Notes under the pieces: generated by a model
What the model saw: only the letters and a program-made list of their open reading frames with translations
Databases searched by the model: none
What the model was told of the DNA's origin: nothing
Assembly (NCBI RefSeq): GCF_004353925.1
Contig: NZ_SMOK01000029.1
Coordinates: forward strand, 22,038-86,037
Reading direction: 5' to 3'
DNA length: 64,000 bases
DNA from: Pseudomonas sp. H9
GTDB lineage: Bacteria; Pseudomonadota; Gammaproteobacteria; Pseudomonadales; Pseudomonadaceae
Part shown: one piece after another, positions 26,120-34,512 of the stretch
Numbering within the stretch: position 1 is the first letter of the stretch
Layout: the number at the start of each line of letters is the position of its first letter
Made by a program: the position numbers and the translations under genes

Positions 26120-26461
26120 TCAGAAAATCAATACGTAGGTTTTGCGCACGGTTTCCTGGATGTCCCAGATTCCGGTGCTGTTGGCGGGCAGCATGATGGC
26201 GTCGCCGGCTTCGATGGTCAGCGGCTCACCACCATCCGGGGTGAAGGTGCAGCGGCCCTTGATGAAGTGACAGAACTCCTGCTGCACAATCTGGCGGCGC
26301 CAACGCCCAGGGGTGCATTCCCAGATTCCGGTTTCGACGCCATCGGTGCGTTCGACTGCGGTGACCGAGGCAATCGAGACGGGTTCACCGAGGGGCACGG
26401 CGACCGGGTTCGATTCTTGTAAAGCGACGCTGTCGGTGTTCTTGAACTGGGTAATGCTCAT
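26120..26461 (-). CDS. Cupin-domain protein
   Basis: A 113-residue single cupin of the DUF861/EutQ-like type (GIWECTPGRWRRQI, EFCHFIKGRCTFTPDGGE, AGDAIMLPANSTGIWDI). Such small cupins commonly accompany amine or polyamine catabolic oxidoreductases, but their reaction is not known. ATG 26461 is chosen because it gives the normal N-terminus and has AGGA upstream; the frame is open 30 codons further inside the next gene. It lies 32 bp after the oxidase gene on the same strand. Confidence 0.85.
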   Translation of the reverse strand: MSITQFKNTDSVALQESNPVAVPLGEPVSIASVTAVERTDGVETGIWECTPGRWRRQIVQQEFCHFIKGRCTFTPDGGEPLTIEAGDAIMLPANSTGIWDIQETVRKTYVLIF

Positions 26462-26493
26462 AGCGGTGAATCCTGTGCAGGGGGATCGAAAAG

Positions 26494-27900
26494 TCAGCGC
26501 ATGAAACCTTCCATGAAGTCCGCAACACCAATGGCCAGACGGCGGCGCCACGGCGCGCTGTCGGGGTTGGCGAGGGTCTGGTCCTCATGGACGAAACTCT
26601 TGATGATGGCGTTGTAGCCCAACCAGCGGCATGGCTCCGGTTCCCAGCCTTTGAGCCGCGCCAGTGTGCTGTCGGGGTGGACCCAGGGTTGTTCAGTCAG
26701 CTCACTGCGCCGCTCCAGAATCAGGTCGGCAACTGTGCGCCCGCCCAGGTTGGCCGCACCGACACCTTCACCACCGTAGCCACCGGCCAAGGCGATGCCT
26801 TGTTTGCGGTCACACAGCATGTGCGGCTGGAAGCGCCGGGCCATACCCAGGTTGCCGCCCCAGGCGTGGGTGATGGCGACGTCCTTGAGTTGCGGGAACA
26901 ACTCGCCGAACAGGTAGCGGCGCAATTCGATTTCGCTACTGGTGAGGTCGAAGTTCTCGCGCAGGCGCCCGGCAAAGCGGTAGCCGCCACGGGCACCGAA
27001 CACCAGACGGTTGTCGGCGCTGCGCTGGCCGTAGGTCACCTGGCGGCTGTTTTCGCTGAACGCCTGGCCGCGGTTGAGGCCAATTTTTTCCCAGACCTGT
27101 TCCGGCAGCGGTTCGGTGGCCACGATCAGGCTTTGCACCGGCATTTGGTAACGGCCCAGCGGCGGCAGGTTGACCGAGTAGCCTTCAACGGCTGGCACCA
27201 GCCACTGACACTTGACCCGTGCTTGCGCGGTACGCACTTCTCCTGCGCGCCAGTCGATCACCGGGCTGTTTTCGTACAGGCGCACGCCCATGCTTTCCAC
27301 CGTGCGTGCCAGGCTACGTACCAGCTTGGCCGGTTGGATGGTGGCCACATTGGGGTTGAAGATCGCTCCATAGGCTTTACGCACCCTTAGCTGGGTGGCT
27401 AGCTGTTCAGGGCTGAGCCAGCAGTAGTCGGCTTCGTTGAGCCCTTGCTTGTAGAGCTTGTTGAGGTAAGCGCGAAGGGTCGCTTGCTGCTCGGGGTAGC
27501 GTGCTGCGCAATACAGCACGCCTCCTTTGCGGTAGTCGCAGTCAATGGCTTCGCGTTCAAGCACGCGCTGCACTTCATCTGGAATGCCATGCAACAGGTC
27601 GTAGGAGGCGCGGCGTTGTGCCGGGGAGCTGGCGGCAAGCAGGCGGTCTTCACCCAGCAGGTTGCCCATCAGCCAGCCACCGTTGCGCCCGGAGGCTCCG
27701 AAGCCGGCGAAGTTGGCTTCAACGATAGCGATGTTCAACTGTGGCGCATGCTGCTTGAGGTAGTAGGCGGTCCACAGTCCGGTGTAACCCGCGCCGATGA
27801 TGCAGACATCTACGTCCAGGTCGTGCTGCAACGCTGCACGCGTGCTCAGCGACTCATCGAGCTGGTCCATCCAAAGGCTGATTTTGCGCCATGCCTGCAT
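26494..27900 (-). CDS. FAD-dependent amine oxidoreductase, PuuB-like (gamma-glutamylputrescine oxidase family)
   Basis: A 468-residue DAO-family flavoprotein. The dinucleotide-binding motif is CIIGAGYTGLWTAYYL near the N-terminus, followed by GFGASGRNGGW, a flavin-contact region typical of PuuB/DadA-like oxidases, and GYGGEGVGAANLGGR near the C-terminus. The likely reaction is oxidative deamination of a gamma-glutamylated polyamine or similar amine. ATG at 27900 has GGAG nine bases upstream; GTG at 27915 is an alternative. The cupin gene follows by 32 bp and a PotF-like gene comes next. Confidence 0.87.
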   Translation of the reverse strand: MQAWRKISLWMDQLDESLSTRAALQHDLDVDVCIIGAGYTGLWTAYYLKQHAPQLNIAIVEANFAGFGASGRNGGWLMGNLLGEDRLLAASSPAQRRASYDLLHGIPDEVQRVLEREAIDCDYRKGGVLYCAARYPEQQATLRAYLNKLYKQGLNEADYCWLSPEQLATQLRVRKAYGAIFNPNVATIQPAKLVRSLARTVESMGVRLYENSPVIDWRAGEVRTAQARVKCQWLVPAVEGYSVNLPPLGRYQMPVQSLIVATEPLPEQVWEKIGLNRGQAFSENSRQVTYGQRSADNRLVFGARGGYRFAGRLRENFDLTSSEIELRRYLFGELFPQLKDVAITHAWGGNLGMARRFQPHMLCDRKQGIALAGGYGGEGVGAANLGGRTVADLILERRSELTEQPWVHPDSTLARLKGWEPEPCRWLGYNAIIKSFVHEDQTLANPDSAPWRRRLAIGVADFMEGFMR

Positions 27901-27964
27901 GTTGTTCGGCTCCACATCCGTTACGGTCTGTGGCTGATCCTAGAAGCAGGCGGGGGCGCTTGTC

Positions 27965-28774
27965 TTAGCTGCGTGCACGCAGAGAATTCTGTTTCACCCA
28001 GGCTTTGGGCGAGAGCCCGGTGTGTTGGCGAAAACACTTGTAGAAGGCCGACAACGAATTGAAACCGGCGGCAAACGCCAGGTCATCGGTTTTGGCGTTG
28101 GCTGGCGCTTGTGCCAGGCCGTTGAGCAGGTGATGCAGACGCGCCTGATTGACGTATCGGTAGAAGCTCTGGCCGAGTACCTGGTTGAGCAGGTAGGAGA
28201 TCTGGTTGCGGCTGTAACCGCTCTCGCGGGCGACCCGTTGCAGGTCCAGTTCCGGATCGAGATAGGGTTGCTGGCGCTGGAAATACTGTTCCAGGTCCTG
28301 GGCCATGGAACTCAATTGCCGAGGCGAAAGCCCCAAGCGGCTCATGGTCGGGCGCACGTCGCTTTGACTGGCGTCGGCTTTGGCTTCGCGGACCAGCGAG
28401 GCGTACTCATTGACCCGCCAGATCAGCCCGTCGCGTACGGTGATCGCTTCACTGGACTGGAAGGCCACCAGCCCATCGCCGCCGCGCAGGGTCACTTGGT
28501 ACTGGATGAATGCAGTACAGCCATCGACGCGGATACGGTCGCTGTGGACGATGTCTTCGTCGGCTTCGCGCGGCATGCTGGCGCGTACGTATTCGCGCAG
28601 TTCGGCGAAGTGCATCACGCGGTTCTGAAAGAAATCGTTGTACTGGATATCGGGGTGGTACAAGGCCATCACCCCGTCGAGGTCGCGATGCTTCCAACAC
28701 AGGTGATAACGCATGACGGTGGCGGCAGTTTCCGGGGTTTGTTCCGGGCCGTCGGGGAGTGGGGGTGGGGTCAT
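27965..28774 (-). CDS. AraC-family regulator with N-terminal SnoaL/NTF2-like domain
   Basis: A 269-residue protein. Residues of about 15-130 look like a SnoaL_2/NTF2-like fold (RYHLCWKHRDLDGVMALYHPDIQYNDFF, DGLIWRVNEYASL). Residues of about 165-265 form an AraC DNA-binding domain with two HTHs (DLQRVARESGYSRNQISYLLNQV and DLAFAAGFNSLSAFYKCFRQHTG). The front domain may bind a small ligand. It lies upstream of the PuuB-like gene on the same strand and is the probable regulator of the oxidase-cupin-PotF group. That role is inference from position. Confidence 0.87.
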   Translation of the reverse strand: MTPPPLPDGPEQTPETAATVMRYHLCWKHRDLDGVMALYHPDIQYNDFFQNRVMHFAELREYVRASMPREADEDIVHSDRIRVDGCTAFIQYQVTLRGGDGLVAFQSSEAITVRDGLIWRVNEYASLVREAKADASQSDVRPTMSRLGLSPRQLSSMAQDLEQYFQRQQPYLDPELDLQRVARESGYSRNQISYLLNQVLGQSFYRYVNQARLHHLLNGLAQAPANAKTDDLAFAAGFNSLSAFYKCFRQHTGLSPKAWVKQNSLRARS

Positions 28775-28798
28775 TGGGAGATAGTGAGGGAGGGCTTA

Positions 28799-28865
28799 AT
28801 CGCGGGTCAAGCCCGCTCCCACAGGGATGTTCACCACACCTGTGGAAGCGGGCTTGCCCCGCGAT
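28799..28865. repeat. REP inverted pair between dppF and the AraC gene
   Basis: REP arms at 28799-28824 (with GGGTC for GGGGC) and 28839-28865. It lies downstream of dppF and upstream of the AraC gene, both on the minus strand. Confidence 0.8.
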
Positions 28866-28869
28866 CGAT

Positions 28870-29838
28870 TTACAAGAACTGCTCCGCGTAATGGCACGCC
28901 ACCTGCCGCGTTCCCACCTGGCGGAACGCAGGCTCTTCAGACGCGCAACGTTCGGTGGCATACGGGCAGCGCTTGTGGAACGCGCAACCCGGCGGCGGGT
29001 TCAACGGGTTAGGCAGCTCGCCGGCGATCTTGATCTTCGGCTTGAGCGGATCCGGATGAATGGTCGGGGTGGCCGATAGCAGCGCCTGGGTGTAGGGGTG
29101 CAGCGGCTTGTTGTAGATATCCTCCTTGGGTCCCATTTCCGCCGGGCGCCCCAGGTACATCACCAACACTTGATCGGCGACATGACGCACCACCGCCAGG
29201 TTGTGGGAAATGAACACGTAAGCGGTGTTGAACTCTTTCTGCAGGTCCATGAACAGGTTCAGCACCTGGGCCTGGATCGACACATCGAGCGCCGAAGTCG
29301 GTTCGTCGGCAACCAGCACTTTGGGCTGCAGCATCATCGCCCGCGCCAGGGCGATGCGTTGGCGCTGGCCCCCGGAAAACATGTGCGGGTAGCGCTGATA
29401 GTGCTCCGGGCGCAGGCCAACCTGTTGCATCATGGCCTGAACCTTTTCGCGCCGTTCAGCTTTGGACAGGTTGGTGTTGATCAGCAGTGGCTCGGCCAAC
29501 TGGTCACCGATTTTCTGCCGCGGGTTGAGCGAGGCGTAAGGGCTCTGGAACACCATCTGCACGTCTTTGCGCAGTTGCTTGCGTTCAGCCTTGTTAGCCC
29601 CGGCCACTTCCTGTCCGGCGATTTTCAGTGAACCGGAGGAGGGCTCTTCGATCAGGGTCAGCGCCCGTGCCAGGGTAGATTTGCCACAACCGGACTCACC
29701 GACCACCGCCAGGGTTTTGCCGGCTTCCAATTCAAACGACACCCCATTGAGCGCGCGGACCAGGGCGTGGCCTTTGAACAGGCCACGCGAAACTTCGTAG
29801 TGACGGGTCAGTTCACGGGCGGTAAGGACGACGGTCAT
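28870..29838 (-). CDS. dppF: Dipeptide ABC transporter ATP-binding protein DppF
   Basis: A 322-residue ABC ATPase with Walker A GESGCGKST, signature MFSGGQRQR, Walker B VLVADEP and the C-terminal oligopeptide/dipeptide extension (NPLNPPPGCAFHKRCPYATERC), whose cysteines fit the family's iron-sulfur-like motif. With DppD it powers peptide import. The start at 29838 has AGGAGGTGG upstream and overlaps the dppD stop (TAATG), so the pair is coupled. Confidence 0.95.
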   Translation of the reverse strand: MTVVLTARELTRHYEVSRGLFKGHALVRALNGVSFELEAGKTLAVVGESGCGKSTLARALTLIEEPSSGSLKIAGQEVAGANKAERKQLRKDVQMVFQSPYASLNPRQKIGDQLAEPLLINTNLSKAERREKVQAMMQQVGLRPEHYQRYPHMFSGGQRQRIALARAMMLQPKVLVADEPTSALDVSIQAQVLNLFMDLQKEFNTAYVFISHNLAVVRHVADQVLVMYLGRPAEMGPKEDIYNKPLHPYTQALLSATPTIHPDPLKPKIKIAGELPNPLNPPPGCAFHKRCPYATERCASEEPAFRQVGTRQVACHYAEQFL

Positions 29839-30806
29839 TACGCCACCTCCTGGTTCAGCGGGTAGAAACAACGGACCTGGCTATGTGCCTGGGGATCAAG
29901 GGTCGGGCGCTGGCGCCGGCAGCTGTCTTGCACGTAGGGGCAGCGTGGCGACAGCAGGCAGCCTTCAGGGCGGTCGTAGCGGCCGGGAACGATACCGGGC
30001 AGGGTCGCCAGGCGCTCGGCGCCTTCGCTGTGCTCGGGAATCGCCGCCAGCAGGGCTTCGCTGTACGGGTGCGCAGGCACATCGAACAACTCGGGTACCT
30101 GGCCCACTTCCACCGCTTGCCCGGCATACATCACACACACGCGCTTAGCGGTTTCGGCGACCACGGCCAGGTCGTGGGTAATCAGGATCAGCGCCATGTT
30201 CTGCTCTTTCTGCAGATTGAGCAGCAGCTCCATGATTTGCGCCTGAATGGTCACGTCCAGCGCGGTGGTCGGCTCGTCGGCGATCAACAGCTTGGGTTCG
30301 CCGGCAATGGCCATGGCGATGGCCACGCGCTGGCTCATACCGCCCGACAGTTGGTGAGGGTAGGCGTCCAGGCGGCTTTCGGCGGCAGGGATCTCGACTT
30401 TTTTCAGCAGTTCCAGGGCGCGTTGGCGCGCCGCTTTACCGCGTAGGCCCAGGTGCTGGCGCAGCACCTCTTCGATTTGGAAGCCCACGGTGTAGCTTGG
30501 GTTGAGCGCGGTCATCGGGTCCTGGAAGACCATCGCCATATCCTTGCCGACCACCTTGCGCCGTTGCCGGCCGCTGAGTTTGAGCATGTTGGTGCCGTCG
30601 AAGGTCAGCGCGTCGGCAGTGATCCGTCCGGGGGCGTCGATCAGGCCCATCAGGGCCATCATGGTCACCGACTTGCCCGAGCCAGACTCGCCCACAATGG
30701 CCAGCACCTCACCTTCGTTTACCGTCAGGTCGAGGCCGTCCACCACGGGCACCGCATTGGCATCGCCAAAGCGCACATTCAGATTCTTGATTTCTAGAAG
30801 TGACAT
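29838..30806 (-). CDS. dppD: Dipeptide ABC transporter ATP-binding protein DppD
   Basis: A 322-residue ABC ATPase: Walker A GESGSGKSV, signature QLSGGMSQR, Walker B LLIADEP, and the Cys-containing oligopeptide-transporter tail (EGCLLSPRCPYVQDSC). It is the partner of DppF. ATG 30806 has GAGGAG seven bases upstream; the frame runs 20 codons further into dppC. Ten bases separate it from dppC. Confidence 0.95.
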   Translation of the reverse strand: MSLLEIKNLNVRFGDANAVPVVDGLDLTVNEGEVLAIVGESGSGKSVTMMALMGLIDAPGRITADALTFDGTNMLKLSGRQRRKVVGKDMAMVFQDPMTALNPSYTVGFQIEEVLRQHLGLRGKAARQRALELLKKVEIPAAESRLDAYPHQLSGGMSQRVAIAMAIAGEPKLLIADEPTTALDVTIQAQIMELLLNLQKEQNMALILITHDLAVVAETAKRVCVMYAGQAVEVGQVPELFDVPAHPYSEALLAAIPEHSEGAERLATLPGIVPGRYDRPEGCLLSPRCPYVQDSCRRQRPTLDPQAHSQVRCFYPLNQEVA

Positions 30807-30816
30807 GGCGATCTCC

Positions 30817-31746
30817 TCAGGCGGCATTCTTGAGTTTCGGGTCCAGCGCGTCGCGCAGTCCGTCACCCATCAGGTTGATTGCCAGCACGCTGAGCAAAAT
30901 TGTCAGGCCGGGCAGGCTTACCACCCACCAGGCGCGTTCGATGTAGTCGCGGGCCGAAGCCAGCATGGTGCCCCACTCAGGGGTAGGCGGCTGAACGCCC
31001 AGGCCGAGGAAGCCGAGGGCGGCGGCATCGAGAATTGCCGAGGAGAAACTCAAGGTGGCCTGAACGATCAGCGGCGCCATGCAGTTGGGCAGCACGGTGA
31101 CGAACATCAGCCGTGGCAGTCCGGCACCGGCCAGGCGTGCAGCGGTGACGTAGTCACGGTTCAGTTCACCCATGACTGCAGCGCGGGTCAGACGCACGTA
31201 AGAGGGCAGCGACACGATGGCAATGGCGATCACGGTGTTGAGCAGGCCAGGGCCAAGGATGGCGACGATGGCTACGGCCAGCAGCAGCGATGGCAAGGCC
31301 AGCATCACGTCCATCAGGCGCATGATCGACGGGCCGAGGATGCGTGGAAAGAACCCGGCCAGCAGGCCGAGGAAAATCCCCGGAATCAGCGAGATCACCA
31401 CCGACGAGAGGCCGATCATCAGCGACAGACGTGAACCCTGGATCAACCGCGAGAGCAGGTCGCGGCCCAGTTCATCCGTACCGAGAATGAACTGCCAGTT
31501 ACCGCCTTCCAACCATACCGGTGGTGTCAGCAGGAAGTCGCGATACTGCTCGCTGGGGTTGTGCGGGGCGACCCAGGGCGCGAACAGTGCGCAAAACACA
31601 ATCACGCTCATGAACATCAGCCCGGCGACGGCGCCTTTGTTGCGCGAAAACGCCTGCCAGAATTCTTTGTAAGGCGAGGGGTAGAGCAGGCTCTGGTCAA
31701 CCGCAGTAGCTTGGGTGGTGACCGATTTGGCAAGTGGAGTTGTCAT
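30817..31746 (-). CDS. dppC: Dipeptide ABC transporter permease DppC
   Basis: A 309-residue inner-membrane permease with the N-terminal OppC-type segment, the motif ILGTDELGRDLLSRLIQGSRLSL, and the EAA-like loop YVTAARLAGAGLPRLMFVTVLPN. About six membrane helices. It pairs with DppB to form the channel. It lies ten bases from the genes on either side. Confidence 0.95.
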   Translation of the reverse strand: MTTPLAKSVTTQATAVDQSLLYPSPYKEFWQAFSRNKGAVAGLMFMSVIVFCALFAPWVAPHNPSEQYRDFLLTPPVWLEGGNWQFILGTDELGRDLLSRLIQGSRLSLMIGLSSVVISLIPGIFLGLLAGFFPRILGPSIMRLMDVMLALPSLLLAVAIVAILGPGLLNTVIAIAIVSLPSYVRLTRAAVMGELNRDYVTAARLAGAGLPRLMFVTVLPNCMAPLIVQATLSFSSAILDAAALGFLGLGVQPPTPEWGTMLASARDYIERAWWVVSLPGLTILLSVLAINLMGDGLRDALDPKLKNAA

Positions 31747-31756
31747 GACGGGGCCC

Positions 31757-32767
31757 TCAGCGCTGATGACGGATGCGTGGGTTGGCCAGGCCGTAGAGGA
31801 TGTCTACGACGAAGTTGACCAGGATCACCAGGCAGGCAATCAGCAGAATGCCGTTCTGCACCACGGGGTAGTCACGGGCGCCGATGGCTTCAATCAGCCA
31901 TTTGCCGATGCCCGGCCAGGAAAAGATGGTTTCGGTCAGCACTGCGCCGGCCAGCAGGGTGCCGACCTGCAGGCCGAACACGGTCAGTACCGGGATCAGA
32001 GCGTTACGCAGGCCATGCACGAACACCACCCGTGCTGGCGACAGGCCTTTGGCCCGAGCGGTACGGATGTAGTCTTCGCGCAGCACTTCGAGCATCGAGG
32101 AGCGGGTCATCCGGGCGATCACCGCCAGCGGAATAGTGCCCAGCACGATGGCCGGCAGAATCAAGTGCATCAGGGCGTCCTTGAACGCGCCTTCTTCATC
32201 GCTGAGCAGGGTGTCGATGAGCATGAAGCCGGTTTTCGGCTCGATGTCGTAGAGCAGGTCGATGCGCCCGGAAACCGGGGTCCAGCCGAGGCTGACCGAG
32301 AAGAACATGATCAGAATCAGGCCCCACCAGAAAATCGGCATCGAGTAACCCGCCAGGGATATCCCCATGACACCGTGGTCGAACAGTGAACCGCGCTTGA
32401 GGGCGGCGATTACCCCGGCCAGCAGGCCGATTATCCCGGCGAAGAACAAAGCCGCGATGGCCAGCTCCAGGGTCGCCGGAAACAGGGTGAGAAATTCGTT
32501 CCACACGCTTTCGCGGGTGCGCAGCGACTCGCCAAGATCCCCTTGCGCAAGTTTGCTGACATAGTCCAGGTACTGTTCTGGCAGTGGCTTGTTCAAGCCG
32601 AGGCGCTCCATGGCCTGGGCGTGCATTTCCGGGTCAACCCGGCGTTCCCCCATCATGACTTCTACCGGGTCACCGGGTATCAGCCGTATGAGCGCGAACG
32701 TCAGCAAGGTGATGCCGAAAAAGGTCGGGATCAATAGTCCCAGGCGCCGGGCAATAAAACTAAGCAT
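31757..32767 (-). CDS. dppB: Dipeptide ABC transporter permease DppB
   Basis: A 336-residue permease that starts with the typical helix FIARRLGLLIPTFFGITLLTF and carries the EAA-like loop YIRTARAKGLSPARVVFVHGL, followed by ETIFSWPGIGKWLIEAI. It is the first permease gene of the dppBCDF set, 74 bp downstream of a dppA-like gene. Confidence 0.95.
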   Translation of the reverse strand: MLSFIARRLGLLIPTFFGITLLTFALIRLIPGDPVEVMMGERRVDPEMHAQAMERLGLNKPLPEQYLDYVSKLAQGDLGESLRTRESVWNEFLTLFPATLELAIAALFFAGIIGLLAGVIAALKRGSLFDHGVMGISLAGYSMPIFWWGLILIMFFSVSLGWTPVSGRIDLLYDIEPKTGFMLIDTLLSDEEGAFKDALMHLILPAIVLGTIPLAVIARMTRSSMLEVLREDYIRTARAKGLSPARVVFVHGLRNALIPVLTVFGLQVGTLLAGAVLTETIFSWPGIGKWLIEAIGARDYPVVQNGILLIACLVILVNFVVDILYGLANPRIRHQR

Positions 32768-32841
32768 CTTCTGGTGTACCTCATCAGCCGGTCAGGCATG
32801 CCCGCCAGCACCCGGGTAGAGCGCTGGCGGTCGTTCTTGTT

Positions 32842-34437
32842 CTACTTCACCTGGGTGGTGGCGAAGTTGTTATTGGTGAGAGGGTTGATGTGATACCCCT
32901 CCACGTTTGCGCGCATGGCTGTGAACATCTTCGGATGCGCCATGCTGATCCACGGTTGATCTTCATCGTACACCGCCAGTGCCTTTACATAGAGCGCTGC
33001 GCGCTCATTTGTATCGGTGATGGTGCGGGCTTTGTCGATCAAGGCCTGGAATGTCTGATTGCACCAGCGGGCATAGTTCTCACCACTTTTCACCGCATCG
33101 CAGCTGAGCAACGGGGTGAGGAAGTTGTCCGGGTCGCCGTTGTCGCCGGCCCAGCCGGTGGAAACCATGTCAGGTTCGCCCTTTTTGGCACGGCGCAGCA
33201 TCTCGGCCCACTCCATCACGCGAATGTCGACCTTCAGGCCGATTTTCGCCAGGTCGGCCTGGAGCATTTGCGCGCTCAGTTGCGGGTTGGGATTGGTCGG
33301 CCCGCCACCGTTGCGTGTGAACAGGGTGAGCACCGTGCCCTCCGGTACACCAGCCTCTTTGAGCAGCGCGCGGGCTTTGTCCAGATCGCGTGGTGGGTTC
33401 TGGTTGGCGGTGTTGTAGCCCATCAGCGTCGGCGGATAAGGGTTGACGCCAACCAGGGCGTTGCCCTTGCCGAACAGCTGGTCGACGTGGGTCTGGCGGT
33501 CGAAGGCGATGTTGATGGCTTTGCGCACCCGCACGTCGCTCAGGTACTTGTGCTCGGTATTGAGGGAGATGTAACCGGTGGTCAGCGCCTCCATCTCGGC
33601 GACTTTCAGTTTAGGGTCGGTCTTGATGTTGGAGATGTCGTCGGGCTTGGGGTAGAGCGCCACCTGGCATTCGTTGGCCTTGAGCTTTTGCAGGCGCACA
33701 TTGTTGTCGCTGGAAATGGCGAAAATCAGCGCATCGGCCGGTGGCTTGCCGCGGAAGTAGTCAGGGTTGGGCTTATAGCGAACCTGAGCATCCTTGACGT
33801 AGCGCTGGAAAATGAACGGGCCGGTGCCAATCGGCTTGCTGTTGAGGTCGGCGGTTTTACCGGCCTTGAGCAACTGGTCACCATATTCGGCGGAGTAGAT
33901 CGAGGTGAAGGCCATGGCCAGGTCTGGCAAGAATGGCGCTTCAGGGCGGGTGAGCGTAAAGACCACGGTGTGGTCATCGGTCTTCTCAACGCTTTTGAGC
34001 AGGTCTTTGAAACCCATGCTCTCGAAGTAAGGGAAACCGATGCTGGTCTTGTTGTGCCACGGATGGTTCGGGTCCAGTTGGCGGCGGAAGCTCCAGAGTA
34101 CGTCGTCGGCATTCATCGCCCGGGTGGGTGTGAAGTAATCGGTGGTATGAAACTTCACCCCTTGGCGCAAATGAAAGGTGTAAGTCAGGCCGTCGTCGCT
34201 GATCTCCCAGCGCTCGGCCAGGGCCGGCTGGATTTCGGTGGTGCCGGGTTTGAAATCGACCAGGCGGTTGAACACGGTTTCGGCCGAGGCGTCAGCGGTG
34301 ACTGCGGTGGTGTACTGCACAATGTCGAAGCCTTCCGGGCTGGCTTCGGTACAAACCACCAGCGGCTTGGCCGACAGGCCCGCCGCAGCACTCAACAGGA
34401 CGGCTGCCAGGGCAGCCTGTAACGGTAGCAATTTCAT
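32842..34437 (-). CDS. dppA: Dipeptide-binding protein, DppA-like (copy nearest the permease)
   Basis: A 531-residue periplasmic peptide-binding protein with a signal peptide (LLSAAAGLSA-K). Family motifs are VVCTEASPEGFD, ALAERWEISDDGLTYTFHLR and NADDVLWSFRRQLD. Unlike the two upstream paralogues, which begin VFCSEGSP, this copy has CTEASP and is the more divergent. It lies just in front of dppBCDF, so it is probably their main partner. It corresponds in position to the fourth dppA-like gene of the P. aeruginosa cluster. Confidence 0.93.
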   Translation of the reverse strand: MKLLPLQAALAAVLLSAAAGLSAKPLVVCTEASPEGFDIVQYTTAVTADASAETVFNRLVDFKPGTTEIQPALAERWEISDDGLTYTFHLRQGVKFHTTDYFTPTRAMNADDVLWSFRRQLDPNHPWHNKTSIGFPYFESMGFKDLLKSVEKTDDHTVVFTLTRPEAPFLPDLAMAFTSIYSAEYGDQLLKAGKTADLNSKPIGTGPFIFQRYVKDAQVRYKPNPDYFRGKPPADALIFAISSDNNVRLQKLKANECQVALYPKPDDISNIKTDPKLKVAEMEALTTGYISLNTEHKYLSDVRVRKAINIAFDRQTHVDQLFGKGNALVGVNPYPPTLMGYNTANQNPPRDLDKARALLKEAGVPEGTVLTLFTRNGGGPTNPNPQLSAQMLQADLAKIGLKVDIRVMEWAEMLRRAKKGEPDMVSTGWAGDNGDPDNFLTPLLSCDAVKSGENYARWCNQTFQALIDKARTITDTNERAALYVKALAVYDEDQPWISMAHPKMFTAMRANVEGYHINPLTNNNFATTQVK

Positions 34438-34464
34438 GAAACCTCCCTGCTATCAATTAAGCCA

Positions 34465-34506
34465 GCGTAGCCGCCACAGCCGGTTCAGTGAACCGGCATG
34501 GCGGCC
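34465..34506. other. Nested hairpin between opdP and dppA
   Basis: GCCGGTTCA/TGAACCGGC is enclosed by GCCGCCA/TGGCGGC. There is no T-run, so it is more likely an RNA-stability or processing element than a terminator. It would set different amounts of porin and binding protein. Confidence 0.55.
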
Positions 34507-34512
34507 TGCGCC

